64,000 bases of DNA from Guadua angustifolia (Eukaryota; Streptophyta; Magnoliopsida; Poales; Poaceae). The position numbers were made by a program, and so were the translations under genes. The DNA lies in NCBI GenBank assembly GCA_036346375.1, contig CM070515.1, positions 5,168,423 to 5,232,422 on the forward strand, read 5' to 3'. Positions 9,605-22,393 of this stretch are shown here, piece after piece (the stretch's first letter is position 1; each line of letters begins with the position of its first letter). The notes beneath the pieces were generated by a model. That model made no database searches. It saw only the letters and a program-made list of their open reading frames with translations, and was not told the DNA's origin.

Positions 9605-12240
9605 TAAGTCATACTTCTACTAGACTAGATTCAAGCAGGCAGTACGTGCATGCCGATCGATCCCATAACCGCGTCGATCTCTTTTAATTTTTGAGCAAAA
9701 CGTGGGATAGCTAGGTTGCCGTATTTGCACACGTACGCCGTACGATCGGGCGTCCTTCCCATGCCACCATGCATGGGCATGGAGCAGCCAAGGGCTGGCC
9801 GCGCACGTGCCTGCCTGTGGCTGCGTGTGTCTAGCTTCCTTAACTTGGAACCGAGCTGCTCGATCCAAAGCCAAAAAGGGTGTGATCGATTTTGACTAAT
9901 CGTGCATGCATGGCCTCCATGGCACGTGCTCCCCTGCTGGTTCTAGAACGTGCCGTGCCACACTGGAAATTAAGTGTCGGTAGGCACATGGTGAGAAGGA
10001 CGCGGTCCTCGTGGGCGTGGGCGCGTGAGCTGTCCGATCATTGCTGCGGATGGTTTAGATTGGTTAAAAAAATTTACTATAATATCTGCTATAGTGAAAA
10101 ATCGGTACAATGAATTTACTATGGTACTCCGTTGGAGCTGCGTTCGGTGAGAACAGGAGCAATATTTTTTGGCTGGTCCGAAGTTGGATTCGGAAAGAAA
10201 TTTGGCTATTTGGCTCGTTTCGAGACAGATCCGAAGAGTTGAATACATATTTGACAGAGGGGGTAATAGTTTGGTAGCGCCTTCCACATTTTAAATGCAA
10301 TAACAGAGGGGACTCATTGTCATCACAAATAATTAATAGGGCACAAGGCATCCAAATAACTAGCTAGGGAGCGTGATGTTGTGCGTTTACTGTAAATTCT
10401 TAATTTGCTAGGTGTTTGATTGGATTAAGGATATTTCATAAAATGTTTTAGGATCTAGTTTAAATTTAAACTAAATTTCAAAACCTCTTGATAAATTACC
10501 ACTCATCCAAACAGAATGTATAAAAGAAGTCCTTTTCTAATAGGTATGCACTCCCTTGTAGTCTTATGCCCATACTGAATGCCATTGTTGGGAAGACTGA
10601 AATGCTCCCCAATTAACAAATTAAATGCCGAAAAAAATGTTTATCGACTAGCTTAGGTGTTAGCTTGTCCGTTTTCAATGGCATTGCAGTGACAACTTAA
10701 TGAGATGGGTTCAGCACAACGACATGCAAGGACATCTATACAGCATTTCAGATGGTTGGTCGATCAGTCCTTAACTGTAAGGATTTGATTGGAATTGGAT
10801 CTAGAGCTGTCAAGTATAAGTCGTTGTTGGTTGGCACAATACTTAGGCTCGAGAATCATGCATGCTGTAGTAATTAACATGGCATTGTTGAGCTTAATTT
10901 AGAGCATAGAGTAGCAAGAAACTTAAGAGTTTGCTTGGGGCCGATAATGCAACCCAGTCCAGTACAATGAGTAGCTGAAATTTTGCTGGAAATTTGGTAG
11001 ATCAAATTGATCGATCTATGCTGGCTGCATTGATTTGGCAAGCAGAGCCAAATTAATGTCAGTCATATCAATCATGTCTATCCAATATTAGTTGCGTCGT
11101 TATCTCATGTTTTACTAAAAAGAGTACATAATGCCGTAAACTTTACTAAAAGTCCGCTCGATGTACATCTCCAACTATCAAATCAAATATTTAACTCACA
11201 AATTTTACAATCAAGTTCAAATAATACTCTGACCCGATTTTACATAGTGATATTGCCTGTGTGGAGTGATGAGTGAACGGTTTTGCAACGTAGAATGACA
11301 CGCTGGGTAAATTTTGGTGAATTACAGGTGGGACTCGCATAGGTTTCTCTTGCAAATCGAAATTTACTACAGTATCTGCTACAGGGGTTGACTACTATAG
11401 AAGTATGATTGGGAGCTCAGCGGGGAAGAAGCCTATGTGAGCCCTATCTATCATTGGTCTAATTTGGCCAGCGTGTCATCATATATGGCAAAGCTTCCCA
11501 CTCATTGCGCCACATAAACAGTATCACTATACGAAACTAGATCACAGTGTTATTCGAGCTGGATTATAAAATTCAGTAAGTCAAATATCTGGTTTCATAG
11601 TTCAGGGTGCTAGACGGATTTTCTACTTAAATTTAGATTGTTGTACAGATCTCTTCCCATGTTATTTTATTTGTTCCCAATCTAAATCCATCGTGTATTT
11701 GCCCCGTGTTTACATCCCAAACATTTCGAGACCTGTATCCGTACCCGATCTACTCGTATCCTGCTATAAAATCTAGGATAAGGAATATCACCCTAGTTAG
11801 GTGAGAGATAGCAGTGGCGATCAGCCTGCAAACTACCCTTGAGACATATAGTTGTGTCACTAACACAATCTAGAGATTTCGCGATAGTTAAAAACCGTCT
11901 TGAATAGACTAGATCACTAGAAACCGTCATGAAAGATGAATATATATTTTTCTGACGTTTAGTCGCGGGCCGACGGAAAAAGGAAAAACCTCAAGAAAGG
12001 TTTTCCTGGCAGCGTGCGTGTTAACGACAACTAACTACGTAGCCAGAAGCCCAGAAGCACTCGCTTCTCTCCATGCCTCCTCCACCACTCTTGTTGTACC
12101 CGACTCTTAGCACCACCGCCGCCGATGCGGAGGGCTCCGGCGATGGCCGTGAGAAGACCCAGAGATATCTCTCTTATGTTTGGGAAACATTTGTGGTGTA
12201 TATATATCTAACTTAAAAGTTAATTAAATAGGCAAAATAA
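9605..12240. other. Gene-poor stretch upstream of the first TLC gene
   Basis: AT-rich DNA with scattered short repeats, such as 'TTTACTATAATATCTGCTATAG' (about 10073) and a similar 'TTTACTACAGTATCTGCTACAG' (about 11363). A small GC-rich pocket at about 12070-12165 has one ATG frame (MPPPPLLLYP) but no splice context or family I can name. No gene is called. Confidence 0.4.
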
Positions 12241-12491
12241 AAACAAGTTTTTTTGTGTCCATGCTGGGATATGATGCACGTCGAAACAAATTCGGGTGAA
12301 GCTCGTCCCCGTGTACAACCGCGAATTAATCAAAACCAGAAACGAATTAATCAAGCGCCATTAATTTCGCCTCCCACCGAGCTTGAGTTTGACCCATACC
12401 CGTCCCCAACCGCACCCATTGAATCCTTCTAAAATAAACTGGCGCACAACGATACTCTACTCCGACTCTGTCAGTCACGCAACCTCCGTGA

Positions 12492-12518
12492 CTCTCTCTC
12501 TCTCTCTCTCTCTCTCTC
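12492..12518 (+). repeat. (CT)n tract in the presumed 5' leader of TLC copy A
   Basis: A pure CT dinucleotide run about 115 bp upstream of the ATG, with further CT-rich sequence to 12605. The paralogue at 19900 has the same arrangement, so it predates the duplication or is maintained in both. CT tracts are common in grass 5' leaders. Confidence 0.7.
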
Positions 12519-12633
12519 CGGCCTGGATTATCGGCTCGTCGACTGACTACTCAATGATTGTTTAATCCCAGATCTCTCTCTGTCTCTCAATATTTCTCTC
12601 TCTAGATCATCGTCATCTATCGGAGCGGTGGCC

Positions 12634-13940
12634 ATGGAGGACTACATCGTGAGCTGGGTGGTGTCCGGGGTGGTGTTCTGGTCGACGGCGTTCCTGTTGG
12701 TGCGGGCGCTGTTCCCGAAGCGCTCCTACGACTTCTGCAACCGCGCCGTCTCCACCATGCACGCCGTCGCCGGCGTCTGCCTCGCCTGCCTCTCCGTGCA
12801 GGACTGGTCCTGCCCCGTCTGCCCCCTCGCCGCCCCCTCCTCGCCGCGCCAGGTACGTACACTCGTCCGTCCGTCCGTACGTGCACGCGTTACAGTATAA
12901 TGCTAGCTAGCTAGCCGGCCTCCCCTCCGCCTTACAGTTCATGCGCAGGACGGCCGGCCGGTACATACACAAGCTCGTACGTTGTCCCGTACGTGCATAT
13001 ATATCACGTTCCTAGTCTTTGACACCATTGATCTATCTCGAGCAACAACGAGCAGTCTTGACCGATGATCGGGTTACTGACGAGTGACGACGACATTTTT
13101 CTTGTTTGGGTTGGGGGACGTGATTGATCGAACATTTGAACACTCTCAGATGAAGGCGCTGGCGGTGACGCTGTCGTACATGATATACGACGCCGCGTGC
13201 TGCCACCTCAACGGCGACGTGCGGCTGGACAACACCGTGCACCACCTCGTCAGCATCGTCGGCATCGGCGCCGGCCTCGCCTACCAGAGGGTAAGCACGC
13301 ACGCTCCCGAGTTCTTTTCTTGGAATTAATTCTGCAGGTGGATTTTGTTAGGTATTAATTAATCAATGGTAAATTTAGTTTGGCTGTCGTTGTGTTATAT
13401 ACGTATGTGTAGTGTGGGACGGAGATGGTGGCGAGCCTGTTGATCACAGAGATCTCCAGCCCCCTGCTGCACCTCCGAGAGATGCTCAAGGAGTTCGGCA
13501 TCAAGGACACCGACCTCAACCTCCTCGTCGATGTGCGATTCCCTCTCTCTCTCACACACACATATATGTTCACATTTAATTAGTTTGGCATGTGTTCTCT
13601 CCGTGATGAGTAGATCCTGTTTGCGGTGACCTTCTCGGTGGCACGAATGGTTGGTGGGCCGTACCTCGCCTACGTCACCGTGACGGCAGACAATCCGATC
13701 CTCATCAAGGTACGTATATCCATAATCCATGATGTATCCATTATTCCATTCATCTCCTCGCTCACACCCAAATCTCAACTTCCTTTCTCCAACCTTATCC
13801 TTTTTTTTGTCTTTCCTATTCGCAAGGCGATGGCTACGGGCTTGCAGCTGGTGAGCGCCTACTGGTTCTTGAGGATCCTCAGGATGGTCAGGTACAAGCT
13901 GGCCGGGAAGAAGAGGCCGGCCAAAGTCGCCGTCAAGTGA
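12634..13940 (+). CDS. TLC-domain membrane protein, copy A
   Basis: Five exons (12634-12852, 13150-13290, 13413-13532, 13614-13709, 13827-13940), all with GT-AG introns at codon boundaries, give 229 residues. The protein is multi-spanning: hydrophobic segments begin at about residue 7 (WVVSGVVFWSTAFLLV) and residue 45 (AVAGVCLACL), and others follow in exons 2, 4 and 5. Exon 2 has HHLVSIVG and exon 3 EISSPLLHLREM, features of the TRAM/LAG1/CLN8 (TLC) family, close in size to TMEM136-type members. The tail is Lys/Arg-rich (GKKRPAKVAVK). Family members are integral membrane proteins tied to lipid handling; the substrate is unknown here. The start is the first ATG after a CT-rich leader; an upstream in-frame GTG is not needed. 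A paralogue with the same exon lengths lies about 6 kb downstream. Confidence 0.88.
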
Positions 13941-14648
13941 TACAATCTTGCTTGCAATCTGCAGGAGATTATTTGGACTCAAGAAGGCGATCGATGCTTC
14001 AAGAATGATAGATTTTATGTGTTTCCCGTGTTTGCGCAGTTCTTGCTTCCGAAGGAGATCATGTAGCATATTGATTGTCTGATTGGCAAGCATGTACTCT
14101 AGCAAATTTTAGGATACCCTGGTCTGACGAATTCGAAGTTCTGTGTGCGGACACAATTTCACTTGCCACTTGTTTGCCATAGAAAATTTCAGACAGTATA
14201 GTTTCTGGGCCCACACATATATACATGGATCATTCTTGCTGTGATCTCCTCCAGTATGAACTATACATGGGGATCGTAACGATCTTTTTTGGAGTGGTGA
14301 AGTTGTGGAAGTATGGCTCCATTCACCAGTATTCAAATCCTAATGACTACCTGTATGCACATGCAAGTATATGTCTTAGGAACTTTGTAAGGTCGTGAAT
14401 TGATCCCTGATTTATGTCATTTAGATGTACATGAGCTAAGGGAACACACTTAAATGTATGCTCAACTGCTCATGTGCGTCTTCTTCGTAATAACATAAAA
14501 AAGAAGGATACATAATATACGTACGTGCATGCATGGGCAGCTTCTTCCGGAATAGTTTTCCTTCCCGTGGATCATAACTTCGGTAGAGCGGCACCTACTC
14601 CTTGTGAACTGTCTTGGTACAGAAGCCAGCTCTTCTGGTACGTAGAAC

Positions 14649-15417
14649 TAGGCGTGTAAACAGCCAAGCTTAAGTAAGCCAGGCCGGCTTGCTAGGCTCG
14701 AGCTCAGCAAAAGCTTGAGCCGAGCTCGAACAAACTCAAGTTAGGATTTGAGTCTAGATCCAAGTTTGAGTTCGGCTCAATCCAAACTCGAATAAGCTCG
14801 CTAATGGTAAACAATTTAATATGCACTATTTTTCAACAGTAAAAACGTCGCAAGTCACAAGTCACGTGATTTTACACGTGTGTGCGGTTCATAGCACTCA
14901 AACCGGGGACCTCTCACTTCGCGTGATGCTTTCTTACCATCCCACTACAGAGTTACTAGTAATGGCAAGAGGATATGCTTTTCTTTTGATCCTTGTTCCT
15001 TGAAACATTGTTATAGTTATTTGGATATCTAAAAGACCTCAAAAAAAAGTTTTGAACTACAAAGTTACAGGTCTCGCCGAGAGCTACAATTTTCATATAA
15101 AGTTTATCTCTATCCGACTCTGTATGCAGTTATCACTGCCGGATCATGAAACGATCCAGCAGTGATACTTGACTATCACTGCCGGCTCATGATACGGTCC
15201 GGCAGTGTTAATGCACCGGCAGTGATAGGTAGCATGTATGGGGGTTTCTGTGGTAGTGTAATTTGTAAATTTACTAGGCTCGCGAGATATTCAAGCTCGG
15301 CTCTCGATTTGGTGAAGCTCGAGATCAAGCTAAGTTTGACTCGTTTAGAGCTCAAATCGAGCCTAGAGTGAGTTGAGCTCGAGCAGTTAGCGAGCATCAA
15401 GCTTTTTTACAACCCTA
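14649..15417 (+). mobile_element. Non-autonomous hAT element between the TLC copies
   Basis: The left end is TAGGCGTGTAAACAGCCAAG; the right end, reverse-complemented, is TAGGGTTGTAAAAAAGC. CGTAGAAC (14641-14648) and TGTAGAAC (15418-15425) form an 8-bp target duplication with one mismatch. Both ends carry 'GAGCTCGAGC/AAGCTTGAGC' subterminal repeats. It is interrupted by CACTA-like DNA. Confidence 0.7.
14824..15259 (+). mobile_element. CACTA-like fragment nested in the hAT element
   Basis: It starts CACTATTTTTCAACAGT and ends TTTCTGTGGTAGTG, which reverse-complements to CACTACCACAGAAA. Near its right end, 15127-15230 carries repeated 'TATCACTGCCGG' blocks in both orientations, typical CACTA subterminal repeats. 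No matching 3-bp duplication is visible (ATG against TAA), so the left border is tentative. Confidence 0.55.
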
Positions 15418-15490
15418 TGTAGAACCAGGGTGGCCTAGCAATTGACCAAAGTAGGGACTGGCTTAGTGTAAAACTTCATAAAATGAAATA

Positions 15491-15767
15491 CTCCATTCGT
15501 TTTTGAATACACATCATTCTAGCTTTCAAATTTTATTCCTAAATATGTGTCAATCTACAATTTCGAGGTATTTTAACTGTTTTTCCTTTACATACTCCTA
15601 CTATTCATTATTCTTAATGTTATTTATTACTGTAGAATAGAGTAACACACACTATCTAATAGCAATAAGTGAGTTTATTAGTGAAGGAGGACGATTTGGT
15701 AATTTCTACACATAGTTTGGTTGAAATACAGAATCTTAAAATGCAATCTATTCAAGAACAGAGGTAG
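15491..15767 (+). mobile_element. Stowaway-type MITE
   Basis: The left end is CTCCATTCGTTTTTGAATA; the right end, reverse-complemented, is CTACCTCTGTTCTTGAATA. TA flanks both sides (15489-15490, 15768-15769). It is 277 bp and non-coding. Confidence 0.75.
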
Positions 15768-17590
15768 TAATAAACTACCTGGAAAATTGTAGCATAGCAT
15801 TCGACTTTAGGATTTGGTGAACTCACAATATGCCTCTTAATTACTTTCATACTCAACATAGAATAGACCAGTTTTCATCGTAATAAGACTAAAGATAAAA
15901 TTCAATATACATGCGTATACGATATGGACGAGGCACTCAGGGTTAGAGCTAGCCCATCCTGCCATATGTGTGAAACTACCGCTCAGGTGTTTTACATTGC
16001 ATTATTACTAACACATGTTTACGGACGGTTTAGAAAACCATCTGTAATAATGATTTTGAATCATCTTTGGTAGCATTTTTTTGTAGTAGCTAGTGATTAG
16101 TTGTGTGCACGCATATAATCCACAAGGAGTTGCACACGCACATACAACACCACGCACACACACGTGAATACATCTCCTAAGCATATGTAGATAAATGGCG
16201 GCTGAGGATAAATTCACTATCTTATAAAATTCTTACTAAAGTACACTTACATGTATGTAAAGATCCTATCGGCTCGGTCTACCCATCCTCGCTCTAACAT
16301 GCACGTTTTGGGGAAATGCCAGGTGCTAAACCTGTTCTCATTGTGCTGCGATGCTCTACAGTGGCCACTTAAAAATGTGAGAAGGGAATTATTGTCCATT
16401 TGTTCACTCAAAACTTCAAAAGCTGCCAACGTCACACCGTGTCACAGGAAAGTCACGAACAGATATCCCTCCTCACATTGATCAAACAGCCAGCTTACAG
16501 TGGACTTGTGTGATGCCCCTCACAGTCACACTTTTGGTGACATCACTGACTTGCGGCTTGTTACTAGACGGACGAAGCCTTGCTTTGTAAAGTAACGATA
16601 CTATCAAGGCTTTCTAAAGTAACGATACTATCAGAGCACGCAGCAGAGTAATAGCTAGAGAACAGTATTTAAATTTACAATGCCATGACACAGAGCAGCG
16701 ACGTATGCCGGGGAAAAAAATAGAGGGATATTTGGGCTATTCCCAGTGTATAGTTTCATTTCTCAGTTTTCAAGAGTGCCACATCAGTTTTTGTCTAGGT
16801 AACCGTGTATCTCAGGTTTCATCTAGATGAAACTATCTCACCTCCCATGAAACTCTCTCTATCTCTCTCTTTATAATTACCTTGCCATGTCACCAAATAT
16901 GATGATGTGTCATGTCATTTAATGAGAATGAAACTCGGTTGAAACTCCCACTGAGAATGGCATATGTGTTTCTATTTTTTTGTTGCGTTTATGGCACGTG
17001 ATCTTATGCTACGCCTTGAAGATCATAAAAAAAGCTACATGTCTAAAGAGTACCAGAGGCACGATGATCGAGGTCCGTTCTTTAGCCCATCGCACCCCTC
17101 TCTTGCGTCCGCCACAGCCACAAAGAGTTTTAAGTCTTAACATGGTCTTATTAGATATATTTTTCCGTACGGAAGTTCAGACTAAGTACTACTAGATAAA
17201 TGAGAACCACATGTCCTCATATAGTGTTCCTCAGATTATGATGGACAGCAGATTTTGAGAGGTCGTTGGCTAGTGCCACTCATGAGGACCGGTTCCAATA
17301 CAGTTGGTAGTCTGTTTGTAACTTGAGCATTCTACTACCGGCTGTTAGATTTGAATCAGAGGGCCTACGTTCTTCTGATACTGTTTATAGTACTATTTAG
17401 GACTATAGTGGAGACACTATTGCAAAGAATCTGAGCCGTTCACCGATAGAATGGATGAAAAAAAATCACATGTAGCCACTAACTTGCAGTCACATAGTGA
17501 CTACAGACGATCCGGGTCCCACAAGTGGACGGTGAGCACGCAGGGCTGGCCGCAGTGCAGGGCGTGGCCACTACACTAAGGCCAGCTACT
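15768..17590. other. Intergenic stretch with transposon debris
   Basis: No gene is seen. About 16010-16085 has an inverted arrangement (ACGGACGGTTTAGAAAACC and ATGATTTTGAATCATC) ending in TTTTTTTGTAGTAG, resembling a CACTA-type end. About 16590-16630 carries a short tandem repeat of 'AAGTAACGATACTATCA'. Confidence 0.4.
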
Positions 17591-17594
17591 AGTA

Positions 17595-18120
17595 TATACA
17601 AATTTGATTTTTATTGAAACTCCTTTGAATTTTGAACTGCTTCTGTGAAATATGCATGAAAACTTCTTTGAAACCCAAGTTTGAAATTTTTTGAAACATT
17701 GAAAAATCAAGATTCAGATGTGAAACTAGTTGAAACACAAGTTTCGTATTTGTAACTAGAAAGCCGTTTGTTCCAACTTCATGAAATATCAAGTTTCAGG
17801 TGTGAAACTCGTTGAAACACCAAGTTTTAGATTTTAAACTCAAAATTCATTTTTTTGAACTTTGTAAAACCTTTTTGTTTCGGCAGTGAAACTCAATTAA
17901 TGAAGCACCAAGTTTCATATATATATATATATATTTAAAACTCAAAATTCATTTAAAAAAACTTCAAAAAAACCTTTTGTTTTGGTTGCAAAACTCTTTG
18001 AAACACCGAATTTCATATTTGAAACTCAAAACTCATTTTTCAAAATTCATGAAGCATCAAGTTTCAAGAGTGAAACTCGTTGAAACACAATGTTTCGTTT
18101 TTTCAAACCCAACGGAAGAG
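17595..18120 (+). repeat. Degenerate tandem repeat array
   Basis: Four to six imperfect units of roughly 80-130 bp share 'GTGAAACTCGTTGAAACAC' followed by 'AAGTTTC' and 'AAACTCAAAATTCAT'. One unit contains an AT dinucleotide run (about 17917-17935). There is no open reading frame of note and the function is unknown. Confidence 0.65.
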
Positions 18121-18349
18121 CTAAAACATTGTATAGCGACGTTCTTAAAAACAATCTTTTTGTAGGAGCGGAGTCAGGTCTCAGGTCACTGGACCATGGC
18201 ACGAGACCTGGGATAGAATCTCTCTTAAAAAGCTAGTCCGACCTAAGAGGATATTCAAGGAAAGTCCGATAACAGTTGGCCTAGGCCAAGGTTTGGGCTT
18301 AGGTCGGCTTCGCCCCTTATTTTCCTGTGCCCATGGTAGGATCAAGGTT

Positions 18350-19590
18350 ACTAATCCTGACAAAATTTCATGAAATCTCAGCGAGATCTCAGATTTTGTC
18401 TGGGGATGAGATTCAAAATCTCATCAAATGAAAAAAATTACGACAATATTTTCAATTTTTTTTTGTTGAAATCTCGGTAAATCTCACCAAAATCTTGGGT
18501 TTTTACCGAAATTTGACTTTCTTTACTGGATTTGGCCCAATAACCCTTAAGAAAGTCATCTTCCATGAAAATTTGGTGAAAAACCGTATTTTTGAGATGT
18601 TTTATAATTTTGGAAGAAAGACTGTCAGATTTTTATAAAATTTACAAGCTTGATCATGCTCTAAAAAATTTATAATACTATCTTTAGCAATGTAGGATCA
18701 TACAAAAAAAAGTTTCAAAATATTTGAACTTCATTTGTTATCTTTAAAAAATCAAAAATAAAATGAACATAATTGAGACAGTAACCTTGTAAAACTTTTA
18801 TAAATTTACTCGAGTGTAATCATGATTTAAATTTTTTATGAGCACATAAGCATTGCCTAATAATCGTTCTCTAGAATTTTAAAAATTTTAATTTTTATGA
18901 GAGATTAAGAATTGCCTTATCACCCTTCTACAAAAGTTTTAAAATTTTTAAGACTTTTTTGATTGCTCAATCAAATCTATCTATTGATCATCAGATTTTT
19001 ATCAGGACACTAGCACTGTTAAAAAATTTTAAAATTTCTCAGCCTTGATAATCATATAAAATTTTATGGGAACACTAGTGACCTCAAGACCATCCAATTT
19101 TTTTTACAAAAAAATTATATTGTGGTTTGAACCATTTTTTCAGTTGAAATTTGTTGTCGAGCCTTCAGTAGTACTGTCCTAATTTTTAAAAATTCCTTAG
19201 GCTTGATAATAACCTAAAAATTTTATGAAAATATTATTGATGCGTAGTCCACCAATTTTTTTTCAAAATTTTGTAATATGGTTTGCACCAATAGCACTAT
19301 TAGAATTTTTAAAAATTCCTCATACTTGATAATCATCTGAAATTTTTATAAAAATATTAGTGATATGTCAAAACTATCCAAAAAAATTTTCAAAGATTTT
19401 TAACTTGTTTCGAATATTTTTTGCTCAGTTGAATTTTGTTGAGAGTTTGGCATTTCTCGGTGAAATTTCAGTAATTTCGGCCAAATTTTGGTTAAAAAAT
19501 TCCTGATTTCAATTTTTTAAAAACTTTAACTGGATTTTGTCTGATTTGAGATTTCACTAAAAATTTTGAATTTCGCCCACCCCGATACGC
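18350..19590 (-). repeat. AT-rich hAT-like repeat, copy 2 (inverted)
   Basis: The sequence resembles the reverse complement of the copy at 7360-8651, including 'GAGATTTC' edges and interior 'CTTGATAATCATCTGAAA' and 'ACTATTAGAATTTTTAAAAA' motifs. Clean termini are not visible, so borders are approximate. No coding is seen. Confidence 0.5.
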
Positions 19591-19835
19591 AAACTGAAAA
19601 AGAAATTTGAGACCGGATACACGTCGTACTCGACACTGATTCGGGTGAAAATTAAACGCACAAGCTTGACCCCACGTACAGCGACGCATTAATTTCTTTA
19701 CTATTTACCCCAGCGAATGAATCAAGTGCCCATTAATTTCCCTACTACGCCTCCCACCGACTCAGTCACTCACTCACCGAGCCTCGGTTTGATCCTTACG
19801 CGTCCCCACTGAGCTGCCATTACCTCCCCGCCCGA

Positions 19836-19868
19836 TCTCTCTCTCTCCCTCTCTCTCTCTGTCTCTCT
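19836..19868 (+). repeat. CT-rich tract in the presumed 5' leader of TLC copy B
   Basis: An interrupted CT run about 30-65 bp upstream of the copy B ATG, matching the position of the CT tract before copy A. Confidence 0.65.
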
Positions 19869-19899
19869 GGATCATCGCCGTCGGAGTGGTGGCCGCGCC

Positions 19900-21278
19900 A
19901 TGGAGGACTACATCGTGACCTGGGTGGTGTCCGGGGTGGCGTTCTGGTCGACGGCTTTCCTGCTGGTGCGGGCGCTGTTCCCGAAGCGCTCCTGCGACTT
20001 CTGCAACCGCGCCGTCTCCACCATGCACGCCGTCGCCAGCGTCTGCCTCGCCTGCCTCTCCGTTGAGGACTGGGCCTGCCCCGTCTGCCCCCTCGCCGCC
20101 CCCTCCTCGCCGCGCCAGGTACGTACGTACGCTCGTCCGTCCGTCCGTCCGTACGTGCACACGCTATAGTATACACTGCTAGCTAGCTAGCTAGCCGGCG
20201 TCCCCTCCGCGTTACAGTTCATCCATGCGAAGGCCGGCCGGTACATACACAAGCTCGTACGTGCATGTCACGTTCCTAGTCTTGACACCGTTGATCCGTC
20301 GAGCAACAACAAGCAGTCTTGACCGACGATGATACGTTTCTTGTCTGGGTTGACCGACGATCGGGTTACTGACGATGGTACTTAATTATGTTTCTCGTTT
20401 GGGTTGGAGGAGGTGATTGAACATCTGAACTGCACTCAGATGAAGGCGCTGGCGGTGACGCTGTCGTACATGATATACGACGCCGCGTGCTGCCATCTCA
20501 ACGGCGACGCGCGGCTGGACAACACCGCGCACCACCTCGTCAGCATCGTCGGCATCGGCGCCGGCCTCGCCTACCAGAGGGTACGGGCGCGCGCGCGAGA
20601 TCGAGCTCCTTTCCTTTGAGGTGTTAATTATAATGGTCGAGTAAAAATCACTTTGGTTGGTGATGTGTGTGTAGTGCGGCACCGAGATGGTGGCGTGCCT
20701 GTTGGTCACGGAGATCTCCAGCCCCCTGCTGCACCTCCGGGAGATGCTCAAGGAGTTCGGCATCAAGGACACCGACCTCAACCTCCTCGTCGATGTATAT
20801 ATGACACCTTATAAATCATGATCACCCATTTCTCTCTCACTCTCTCTCATGGACGTTCCTCGATCTTGTTCACGGTTAATTAGTTTGGAAATGTACTCCT
20901 CCCATTTGTAGATTCTGTTTGCGGTGATCTTCTCGCTGGCACGAATGGTTTTGGGGCCTTACATCACCTACGTCACCGTGATGGCAGACAATCCGATCCT
21001 CATCAAGGTATATCATATCCATGGATCATCTATCCGTTCACCAACCCCCCCCCCTTCTCACCCAAATCTCAACTACCTTTTTTCCAAATCCCAACCATTC
21101 CATCTCGATTTCTACACATACGCTCATTAATTCCATTCTTTTTTGCTCTCTCTTTCCTATTTGCAAGGCGATGGCTTCGAGCTTGCAGCTGGTGAGCGCC
21201 TACTGGTTCTTGAGGATCCTCGGGATGGTCAGGTACAAGCTGGGGAAGAAGAGGCCGGCCAAAGTCGCCTGCAAGTGA
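19900..21278 (+). CDS. TLC-domain membrane protein, copy B
   Basis: Five exons (19900-20118, 20440-20580, 20675-20794, 20912-21007, 21168-21278) give 228 residues. The first four exons have exactly the lengths found in copy A (219, 141, 120, 96 nt); the last is one codon shorter (YKLGKKRPAK instead of YKLAGKKRPAK). Substitutions are mostly conservative, for example CNR and HHLVSIVG are kept while Ser-Tyr becomes Ser-Cys near residue 30. Both copies lack stops or frameshifts, so both may be functional. Similarity extends into the region before the ATG and about 300 bp beyond the stop (GTTTGCCATAGAAAATTTCA in both), so it is a genomic tandem duplication, not a retrocopy. The role is as for copy A: a multi-pass TLC protein, substrate unknown. 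Confidence 0.88.
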
Positions 21279-21589
21279 TGTGCATCTTACTTGCAACATC
21301 CAGGAAACTATTTGGACTCGAGCAGGCGATGCAGCGAGAATGCGAAATCATTCGTTACCCCTGTTTGCGCAATTCTTGCTTCTGAAGGAGATCATGTAGC
21401 ATATTGTTGATTGGCATTGGCAAATGCTTCTGACAAGGGATGCATGTCCTCTAGCAACTTTTAGGATACCATGGTCTAATGAACTAGAGCTGTGTGTGGA
21501 CATATACGATTGCACTTGCCTCCTGTTTGCCATAGAAAATTTCACAGTACTGCTCTTGTATGCCCACGCATCCATGGATCATTCTAGTT

Positions 21590-22393
21590 ACCAGATGGGT
21601 TTGTACGCTATACCGTACCGGATGGGATATATCAGATTTCTGAAACTCCAGTGGTCTTCGTGTAAAATCATGAAAGATCTCATGTAAAGTTGCTAAGAGG
21701 ACGCAGAACCTATTCGTACATTTCCCAAACTCAGAGCATCTGCGTAAAATCACCACTCCACAATTTCCCAGAACCCCAGAAAAAGAGCAATGCTTCAATG
21801 CTTTCTCTCGTAATACAAGTTACATAAATTTTAAAACAAGTGAAGAAGTAAATAATAACTATCTACTTTTCATTCATGTTTTAATATTTATGCAACTGTT
21901 AAAAAAAGCATAGAAACACCTCTCCTAGAAAAGAAAAAAAGATGATGACACGTGTACGGTGAACTAAACATACGGGCGCTACCAGAGCTCTCTATTCCCA
22001 TAGGCTTTAGATAAGGAATACTCGCAGATCCTTTGTCGTAACAGCACCGTGCCGTTACGACAGAGGATGCGCTTCCATAAGGAATAGATAACCTCACCAA
22101 ATTAAGGCACCAACAGAGAGAAACAGCACCAAGATTAATCGTACATTAAGAAAATTTGATCGCCACCATAGTGCATTTAGATGTGAACTTGATGGCGCCA
22201 CCCCCACTAGGTAATAAACCAAGATAAATGAAAGAGAAAAAAAAAACCCAACCAAACAGGAAGCAAAACAACAGATTGAAGTGGAACATATAGTAGTAAT
22301 ATACAGTTGACCTCGAGTTTGACGTTGGTAAAAATCATAATCTACATGTTAGCACAAAAAAACGATGCCGCCACGGGTCACGGGGATCGAAGC
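21590..22393. other. Convergent intergenic region
   Basis: It lies between the 3' ends of TLC copy B and the minus-strand glycosyltransferase. It is AT-rich and carries no gene I can support. Confidence 0.4.

Noticed and set aside
17595..18120. CRISPR-like array
   Set aside because: Units are degenerate, of unequal length and without unique spacers, in a plant nuclear context.
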